A stretch of DNA of 7,613 bases from an uncultured Bacteroidales bacterium (GTDB lineage: Bacteria > Bacteroidota > Bacteroidia > Bacteroidales > Lentimicrobiaceae). Each line of letters begins with the position of its first letter. The stretch's first letter is position 1. The notes below the pieces were generated by a model. It saw only the letters and a list, made by a program, of their open reading frames with translations, searched no databases and had not been told where the DNA came from. Both the position numbers and the translations under genes were made by a program. Where the stretch lies: assembly GCA_937894795.1 (NCBI GenBank), contig CALCQV010000091.1:1-7613 (forward strand), written 5' to 3'. Below are positions 1-4,953 of this stretch, piece after piece.

Positions 1-70
1 CCCGATAGATCGGGGCAGGCTTTGGTTCTTTGTTCTCCCGACAAGTCGGAGCCTGTCCCGATCTAACGGG
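1..70. repeat. Palindromic GC-rich intergenic repeat cluster
   Basis: Bases 1-21 and 50-70 form an inverted repeat matching at 19 of 21 positions, so the segment could fold into one long stem with a 28-base loop. The loop holds its own small hairpin at 38-49 (CCGA-CAAG-TCGG). Each long arm is itself palindromic: CCCGAT-AG-ATCGGG at 1-14 and CCCGATCTAACGGG at 57-70. The result is three CCCGA(N)TCGGG-like units in 70 bases. Similar CCCGAT/ATCGGG palindromes recur between genes in many Bacteroidetes genomes (from memory). It lies 24 bases beyond the stop of the 94-2490 gene and may end or stabilise that transcript. It could continue past the left edge. Confidence 0.7.
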
Positions 71-84
71 AACAAGTTTTGTTC
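70..84 (-). terminator. Small hairpin just downstream of the T9SS cargo gene (possible terminator)
   Basis: GAACAA and TTGTTC form a perfect 6-bp stem around a 3-base loop, nine bases after the stop codon of the 94-2490 gene. On the transcribed strand it is followed by the GC-rich palindrome cluster rather than a run of T, so it is not a classical rho-independent terminator. Hairpin and cluster may act together in 3'-end formation, but that is inference. Confidence 0.25.
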
Positions 85-93
85 TGGTTCCAA

Positions 94-2490
94 TTACCTG
101 GCGTATAACTTTACAGATCTTGTTCCTGATTTTGATTGTAAGTTGAGCATATAGATGCCAGGGTTAAGGTCAATGGTTGTGCTATATAAGGAAGATATAT
201 TGACCGCGAAAGAACGCAGCAGGCGACCCTGCAGATCATATAGATATACCATACCGGGTTCTGAATTCCTTATATGGATGTTGCCGTTAGTCATCCAAGC
301 ATTCAGCACTTCACCGACAGGCTTATCATCCCTGCCCAATGTTCCAAAATAGAGTGAAAACCTTTGTGCATCATCGCCTTCCAATGAAGTGAAGGAATAG
401 GCACCCTGGTTGAGCAGTTGAACCTGTCCGGTGAGCTCGTCCTTAAGGTAAACCGATTGTTCTGTAGTATTTTCCGTCATCTCGATGGTGAAAGCACTCC
501 CACTATTTTTAACAAATCCCAGCGGAATAATATTTGCCATGGCATCAACCGGCAAGGTGTTCAGCGCATAATTCTCCTCCCCGTTGTAACTGTAAAACAG
601 GGGCGCATGACCTGAAAGGAAATAACTGTCGTATTGAGCATCATAACCTTCTGTGGCATCCGATGCAAAACCTATAAGCGCTGTCTGTGCTGTTGCCCCC
701 TCATAATCATGGGCAACCAGCGTAAGGCGATCAGTAGTTTCATTCGCCGACTTGTACCACGCCGTGCTGCTGTGCGTACGAGCACTTGCCGGAATAGTCA
801 AGGAAGCATTGTTAACAGAGGCATGTACCATAAAACCATTAGTTGACGGGATGAACCCACCGGCGCCAACAACCGAATAACTGGCATTGGCTTCATTCCA
901 AATCTGGCACACCGCATCAACATTATTAAGCAGCCAATCGCCGTTGTTCCAGGCAAGGGCACTGCTAAAGGGATTGCCCAACAGATGCCAACCGGAGTAG
1001 GGCAGACCGGTGGAGTTAGTCAGGTTGGCAACCGGAACATCCACCACATTCAACAATCCGCTAAACTGCGAAGTACCGGTGACGGCATTCGCCATAAGAT
1101 ACCCTCTGCCAACTACAAAATCTGTTTCAAACTCAGGATTCAATACACCACCCTCATCGGTACGGTTAATCCAATTACCTGCTGGCTCATCCCATTTATA
1201 GAAATCACTGCCTGAGCCGGGGGTATGAAAGGCACTGATAGGCTGAGAGGCCACCGGTGAACTTAAAAAGTGCCAGCCATGTGCAGCATCCGTAAAGCCT
1301 TCAATATACCGGTTAACGGTCGCTGACATGCTACTATTGTTAATGAAAGACCCGGTGCCAGTGGCATCACTGTTTATCGAAAGTGTTCCTGAAACCGAAA
1401 GAGAACCTGCCGATTCCACCGTAAGGGCAGCACCCGGCTCAATGGTTAGATTACCCATCACGACCATATCGGCTGCCATGGAAGCCACGGCATTGGAATT
1501 CTCGATTACCATATCCGCGTAAGCGCCATCCGTGGGAACAGGAATTACCTGAGCGATGTTCCCTATGAATTTCACCGTATTAGGAAGAGAAGGTCCATTG
1601 ATGGGACTCTCCACGGCAAACAGAAAACCCTCCCCATCGGGGAAAATAGTGCCGCCGAAAGAGGCAACCGCATTCACCTCCTGGATGAAATAGGTATCCC
1701 AACCACCCAGCAGATCACCGCCAACGGAAACCTGACCATAGTTCTGGCAATAACTGGAAAAGGGACCCAGTAAAAGGTCGCCTGAAATATTTAAAGCCCC
1801 GGCCGGGCCAATCTCAATAACAGAACCTGCCCCTGCATTTGAGCTGCCCAACATCTCCACATTGCCATTAACCGTAATAGTGGCGGTGTGATTCATCACT
1901 GAACCACCGCGCAACGGATCAGTCAACAGATTTCCATTGATGGTAAGCGTTCCGCCACTGCCGTTCCAGCCCTCTATAATTCCGGGATTGTCACCGCCTG
2001 TTCCCGGCTGAATGTTGCCGTTCAACGTGATATTGCAGCCGCCCAGCAGCTCCAACGCGTAATTGCCATACACAATACTGCAGTTCACCACACCGTTTCC
2101 CTGCATGGCTGTTTTGCCGTTATTATACAACAGGAGATTCCCGGTGCCGAGGTGTGTGCCGTTGTTGGTATATATAGGATTGCCTATCACCGCATTATCA
2201 ATGCGCAGATGGTAGATATCATTGTCGAGCACCGCACCTGCCTGAATGGTGATGTAGAAAGCCGTGACAATGCCTGCCGTGGCTGCCGCAGCATCCAGGG
2301 TAACCGTATGACCTGTGGAAATGATGATATTATCGCCGTAAGCCGGGGCAACGCCGCCAGCCCACGTTGATCCTGCCGAATAATTACCTGATTGTACTGA
2401 AGTTACCGTAGCTGCCATTGACCGGCTCATCAATGAAATGAGCATAGCCAATAGCAGTGCCGATAATTTAATGGTAGTGTTGTTTGTCAT
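94..2490 (-). CDS. Secreted T9SS cargo protein with beta-solenoid-like repeats and C-terminal sorting domain
   Basis: A 798-residue protein of unknown specific function, predicted to be exported by Sec, carried across the outer membrane by the type IX secretion system, and released or anchored at the surface. Residues 1-26 are a signal peptide with a hydrophobic core (ALLLAMLISLM) and probable cleavage after SMA. Residues 32-73 (SGNYSAGSTWAGGVAP, then GDNIIISTGHTVTL) match a module common at the N-terminus of Bacteroidetes surface proteins. Residues about 150-370 carry repeated strands with a turn, such as TLNGNI, TINGNL, TVNGNV, NISGDL, SVGGDL and SVSGTL, suggesting a beta-solenoid. Residues 393-560 (RYIEGF, GWHFLSSPV, GRGYLMA, GWHLLGNPF, NGFMVHA) form a conserved block often found in such cargo. 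Residues about 727-798 are a type A sorting domain, with YDLQGRLL, LNPGIYML and a terminal KLYAR. No catalytic motif is visible. It starts 30 bases after the small upstream gene and is probably co-transcribed with it. The ATG start is fixed by the signal peptide; no Shine-Dalgarno sequence is seen. Confidence 0.93.
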   Translation of the reverse strand: MTNNTTIKLSALLLAMLISLMSRSMAATVTSVQSGNYSAGSTWAGGVAPAYGDNIIISTGHTVTLDAAAATAGIVTAFYITIQAGAVLDNDIYHLRIDNAVIGNPIYTNNGTHLGTGNLLLYNNGKTAMQGNGVVNCSIVYGNYALELLGGCNITLNGNIQPGTGGDNPGIIEGWNGSGGTLTINGNLLTDPLRGGSVMNHTATITVNGNVEMLGSSNAGAGSVIEIGPAGALNISGDLLLGPFSSYCQNYGQVSVGGDLLGGWDTYFIQEVNAVASFGGTIFPDGEGFLFAVESPINGPSLPNTVKFIGNIAQVIPVPTDGAYADMVIENSNAVASMAADMVVMGNLTIEPGAALTVESAGSLSVSGTLSINSDATGTGSFINNSSMSATVNRYIEGFTDAAHGWHFLSSPVASQPISAFHTPGSGSDFYKWDEPAGNWINRTDEGGVLNPEFETDFVVGRGYLMANAVTGTSQFSGLLNVVDVPVANLTNSTGLPYSGWHLLGNPFSSALAWNNGDWLLNNVDAVCQIWNEANASYSVVGAGGFIPSTNGFMVHASVNNASLTIPASARTHSSTAWYKSANETTDRLTLVAHDYEGATAQTALIGFASDATEGYDAQYDSYFLSGHAPLFYSYNGEENYALNTLPVDAMANIIPLGFVKNSGSAFTIEMTENTTEQSVYLKDELTGQVQLLNQGAYSFTSLEGDDAQRFSLYFGTLGRDDKPVGEVLNAWMTNGNIHIRNSEPGMVYLYDLQGRLLRSFAVNISSLYSTTIDLNPGIYMLNLQSKSGTRSVKLYAR

Positions 2491-2520
2491 GGTATTGTTT
2501 TTATAGGGTTCAACTTTAAT

Positions 2521-2811
2521 TTACTTGCCTGTAACCGAATGCTCCTGATGACTCTCACGCTTCTCTGTTGTCACTTGTCCCTCATCATTATCTGTAATCT
2601 GTTTCTCATCCTCATCCTTTTCCTGCCCCACCACCTCTATCTCTATATCTGTCGTTGAAGGATCAATAAAATTCTTCAATAGTTCGCGCTGTAATTTCAA
2701 TCTATGGATAAACTCTTTGATTTCGCGCTCATCATCAATTGCCTTGTTGCCTGTATTACTTTTTTTGGACTCCTTTAAATCCCTGTTGGTTTTTTTTTGT
2801 TGCTTCTGCAT
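2521..2811 (-). CDS. Small, highly charged hypothetical protein (96 aa)
   Basis: I do not recognise this protein. Its charge is segmented: residues 1-23 are strongly basic (Lys, Arg and Gln rich), residues 26-49 look like an amphipathic helix (EIKEFIHRLKLQRELLKNF), residues 50-61 may form a short strand (TDIEIEVV), and residues 62-96 are acidic, hydrophilic and probably disordered. It has no signal peptide, membrane segment or cysteine, so it should be cytoplasmic. Two A-runs encode lysines near the N-terminus, A9 at 2790-2798 and A7 at 2760-2766. The ATG lies about 23 bases after a predicted transcription start, which supports it, and the next gene begins 30 bases after its TAA, as expected for a two-gene operon. 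The mixed helix and acidic tail would fit a small binding or adaptor protein, but there is no direct evidence for a role. Confidence 0.7.
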   Translation of the reverse strand: MQKQQKKTNRDLKESKKSNTGNKAIDDEREIKEFIHRLKLQRELLKNFIDPSTTDIEIEVVGQEKDEDEKQITDNDEGQVTTEKRESHQEHSVTGK

Positions 2812-2839
2812 TTTATCGGTTCATTATCATAGAATGCAG

Positions 2840-2872
2840 CAAATATCTGCACTGCAATGGGCTGAATGCAAA
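2840..2872 (-). promoter_or_regulatory. Candidate Bacteroidetes-type promoter for the small gene and cargo operon
   Basis: On the minus strand a TTTG box (2872-2869) is followed after 21 bases by GATATTTG (2847-2840), a 5-of-6 match to the Bacteroidetes -7 consensus TAnnTTTG. Transcription would begin near 2834, leaving a leader of about 20-25 bases before the ATG at 2811. Spacing and position fit well, but the region is AT-rich and a chance match is possible. Confidence 0.4.
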
Positions 2873-2943
2873 TTTTCAACCACTACAATAGTCATAAGCA
2901 GTAAAAATTTTACCCCTACATTTTATACACATGCAGATGTAAA

Positions 2944-2960
2944 ACGTTGATATACAACGT
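2944..2960 (-). terminator. Short inverted repeat after the regulator gene (weak terminator or operator)
   Basis: ACGTTG and CAACGT form a perfect 6-bp inverted repeat around a 5-base AT spacer, 14 bases beyond the stop of the TPR regulator. On the transcribed strand it is followed by TTTTA, so it could be a weak terminator. It also lies about 70 bases upstream of the candidate promoter of the next gene, so it could be a protein-binding site. The sequence does not decide between these. Confidence 0.3.
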
Positions 2961-2974
2961 AAAGGAAAATAATA

Positions 2975-4705
2975 TTAAATTTGCGACAGGAAGGTCACCA
3001 GGTTAACCTCGACATTTGAAATGCCGAGTTTTTTTCTGAGGCGATAGCGGGCGTGGTCAATAGTCAGAATCCGCTGACCGGTAAGTTCTGAAATATCCTT
3101 GCTCGACATATTGAGTCGAAGGAAGGCACATAACTTCAATTCATTCTGGGTCAAATCAGGAAATTTCTGCAGCAGTGCTTCGTAGAAACCGGCATGCACA
3201 TCCTGGAAACGGAGGGAGAACTCCTTCAGCATCTTATCGTCGGCACTCATGCGCACCTCACGACTTATCTTATTTATAGCATCCTTGGTCTCCTCATTTC
3301 GCGCGGCACCACCAATCTGCACCAACTTATTGGAAATATCAGAGAGCATCTCATTCTTCTTGATCAGAGAAATAAGGTTGATGGTCAGCTCCTTATTCTT
3401 GAAACCAAGCTCCTTCTCAATTGACTCCTTCTCAAGCGTAATATTCTTTGACTTTATGCGGTGACGTGAAAACAGCAGGAACAAAATGATCAAGCCTGAA
3501 AGCATGCTGCCCATAATCACAATCATCATCGTCTCCCTGCGCTGTCGGGCAATCTGTTTCAACTTATCCTGCTTCTCATAATTATACTGGAACTCCAGTT
3601 TATACACCTCCTGTTGGTTAGATATTTTTACGAGGCTATCCTTTACAGCATTTTCAATCATTGCATAACGATAAGCGGAAAGTGTATCATGCTGTTCAAG
3701 CATTATTCTATGTAATAGGGCCGCCGAGGCCTTTTGCTGTTCCATATAATCATTCCTGATGCTGATATCGAGGGCACTGTCGGCAAATTGCCTTCCTGAA
3801 GTCAGATGCCCTGACTTCATAAGGTGCTCAGCAAGTAGAGTCTGGCATTCGGCAAGCAGGAGAGGGTTATTGATGCTGCGAAAAATTCCAAGAGCGGTAT
3901 TATAGAATTTTAGAGTGCTATCATTATTGTGCAGGCGGGAATAGCAGTTGCCGATATTCATCAGATAAATTCCCTTCTGCCGCTCATCATTAAGTCTGTA
4001 ATTAATTGCCAGAGCTTCTTTATAATAATTGAGGGCCATCAGGTAGTCCTTGTAGAATTCGCTGTATACGCCGGCAATATTATTATACTGATAAGCCATG
4101 CCGTCATAATCATTCAACTCCTTGGCAATATTGAATGATTTTTCAAGATATTCCAGTCCTTTCTTATAATTCCCCTGGCTGATAAAATCAATGCCGATGT
4201 TACCGTAGGCTATACCGATTTGCTTCTGGTCCTTTTTCTCTTCAAAATATCGCAGGTATTCAAAATCATACTTTGCGCTATTCTCATAATCGCCAATTTC
4301 ATGATAAATAAGGCCTATAACCCCAATGGCCCTGGCATAAAGATCACTCAGGTCAAGCTGTTTTGCTGATTCACGTGCCTTGTCGGCATTCTCAAAAGCC
4401 TCCTGGAATTTGCTCAGTCGGATATAACTATTTGACAACTGAAGTAGCGCCCGCACTGATTCAACCTCAAGATCATTATGGTAGGCCAGTTGATAGGCTT
4501 CCTTACCATACCTGACACTCTCGGCGGGATTCTCACTCTCATTAATTTCCGACAAGGCGATAAGGGTATTCACTTTACCGGCAGGCATCTTCTCAGAAAG
4601 CAGGGCCTTACGCAAGCTATCGTGCGTCACTGACTGCGAAAACCCATCAAAGGATAAGGTTGACAAAACTAAACATAAGGCAGCAAGAAAGTGCAGAGTT
4701 CTCAT
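2975..4705 (-). CDS. Membrane-anchored TPR regulator with C-terminal LuxR-type HTH
   Basis: A 576-residue predicted signal-responsive transcription regulator. Residues 1-24 form a signal peptide (hydrophobic LHFLAALCLVLSTL, then FSQS). Residues about 45-319 hold around seven TPR-type helical repeats with a period near 40 residues; the clearest are 126-160, 164-199, 204-240 and 245-280 (for example YGNIGIDFISQGNYKKGLEY). Residues 360-390 are a charged probable coiled coil. Residues 392-413 are a single transmembrane helix, followed by a second coiled coil at about 416-465. Residues about 515-576 resemble the LuxR/GerE HTH: LTQNELKLCAFL, then SSKDISELTG, then the likely recognition helix TIDHARYRLRKKLGI. 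This topology puts the TPRs in the periplasm and the HTH in the cytoplasm. The family is widespread in Bacteroidetes, but ligands are mostly unknown. There is no receiver or kinase domain. Target genes cannot be read from the sequence; the flanking secreted proteins are candidates. The start is fixed by the signal peptide. Confidence 0.9.
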   Translation of the reverse strand: MRTLHFLAALCLVLSTLSFDGFSQSVTHDSLRKALLSEKMPAGKVNTLIALSEINESENPAESVRYGKEAYQLAYHNDLEVESVRALLQLSNSYIRLSKFQEAFENADKARESAKQLDLSDLYARAIGVIGLIYHEIGDYENSAKYDFEYLRYFEEKKDQKQIGIAYGNIGIDFISQGNYKKGLEYLEKSFNIAKELNDYDGMAYQYNNIAGVYSEFYKDYLMALNYYKEALAINYRLNDERQKGIYLMNIGNCYSRLHNNDSTLKFYNTALGIFRSINNPLLLAECQTLLAEHLMKSGHLTSGRQFADSALDISIRNDYMEQQKASAALLHRIMLEQHDTLSAYRYAMIENAVKDSLVKISNQQEVYKLEFQYNYEKQDKLKQIARQRRETMMIVIMGSMLSGLIILFLLFSRHRIKSKNITLEKESIEKELGFKNKELTINLISLIKKNEMLSDISNKLVQIGGAARNEETKDAINKISREVRMSADDKMLKEFSLRFQDVHAGFYEALLQKFPDLTQNELKLCAFLRLNMSSKDISELTGQRILTIDHARYRLRKKLGISNVEVNLVTFLSQI

Positions 4706-4710
4706 GCAGT

Positions 4711-4740
4711 CAAAAGTACAAATTAATATATAAAAATCAA
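4711..4740 (-). promoter_or_regulatory. Near-perfect Bacteroidetes promoter abutting the regulator start codon
   Basis: On the minus strand TTG (4740-4738) is followed after exactly 19 bases by TACTTTTG (4718-4711), matching TAnnTTTG at every fixed position. Only five bases (ACTGC) separate it from the ATG at 4705. Initiation in this promoter class usually falls about 5-7 bases beyond the -7 box, so the transcript would begin at or within a base or two of the start codon, giving a leaderless or nearly leaderless mRNA. The spacer is very AT-rich. Confidence 0.6.
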
Positions 4741-4794
4741 TGCCCGGACAAACAACGCGAGCATCTTCATTCCATTAATCCCCAAAAAGCATAA

Positions 4795-4828
4795 AGTCCG
4801 GCTCCACCCTTATGGGCTTTGCCGGACT
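4795..4828 (-). terminator. Hairpin terminator of the large Asp-box cargo gene
   Basis: AGTCCGGC (4795-4802) and GCCGGACT (4821-4828) form a perfect 8-bp GC-rich stem. The 18-base loop contains an inner stem, CCC (4807-4809) with GGG (4814-4816), around TTAT. Read on the minus strand, the stem is followed by TTTATGCTTTTTG, a T-rich tail expected of an intrinsic terminator; the plus-strand side lacks one. It lies about 125 bases after the stop at 4954 and upstream of the regulator promoter, insulating the two genes. Confidence 0.65.
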
Positions 4829-4907
4829 CAACATGAAGAAAATTGCCTGTCCTTAACAACCTCTCCTAGTTTACTGCAGTTTTTTACCGCAACTCACTAT
4901 TTACTCT

Positions 4908-4945
4908 TCACTAATAAAGTGCCATTAGACCCGGTCACTAATAAA
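4908..4945. repeat. Pair of 11-bp direct repeats in the 3' flank of the Asp-box gene
   Basis: TCACTAATAAA occurs at 4908-4918 and again at 4935-4945, with 16 bases between copies. It lies just past the stop codon of the large cargo gene. It may be a small local duplication; no function is apparent. Confidence 0.5.
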
Positions 4946-4953
4946 CAAGTGGA

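Noticed and set aside
2717..2950. Plus-strand open frame overlapping the small charged gene
   Set aside because: Its hydrophobic start (LLPVLLFLDSF) is a by-product of reading lysine and glutamate codons antisense, and the minus-strand frame has the better promoter spacing and operon context.
4873..4885. ACTGCAGT palindrome followed by six T as a plus-strand terminator
   Set aside because: An uninterrupted 8-base palindrome leaves no room for a loop, and no plus-strand gene ends nearby.
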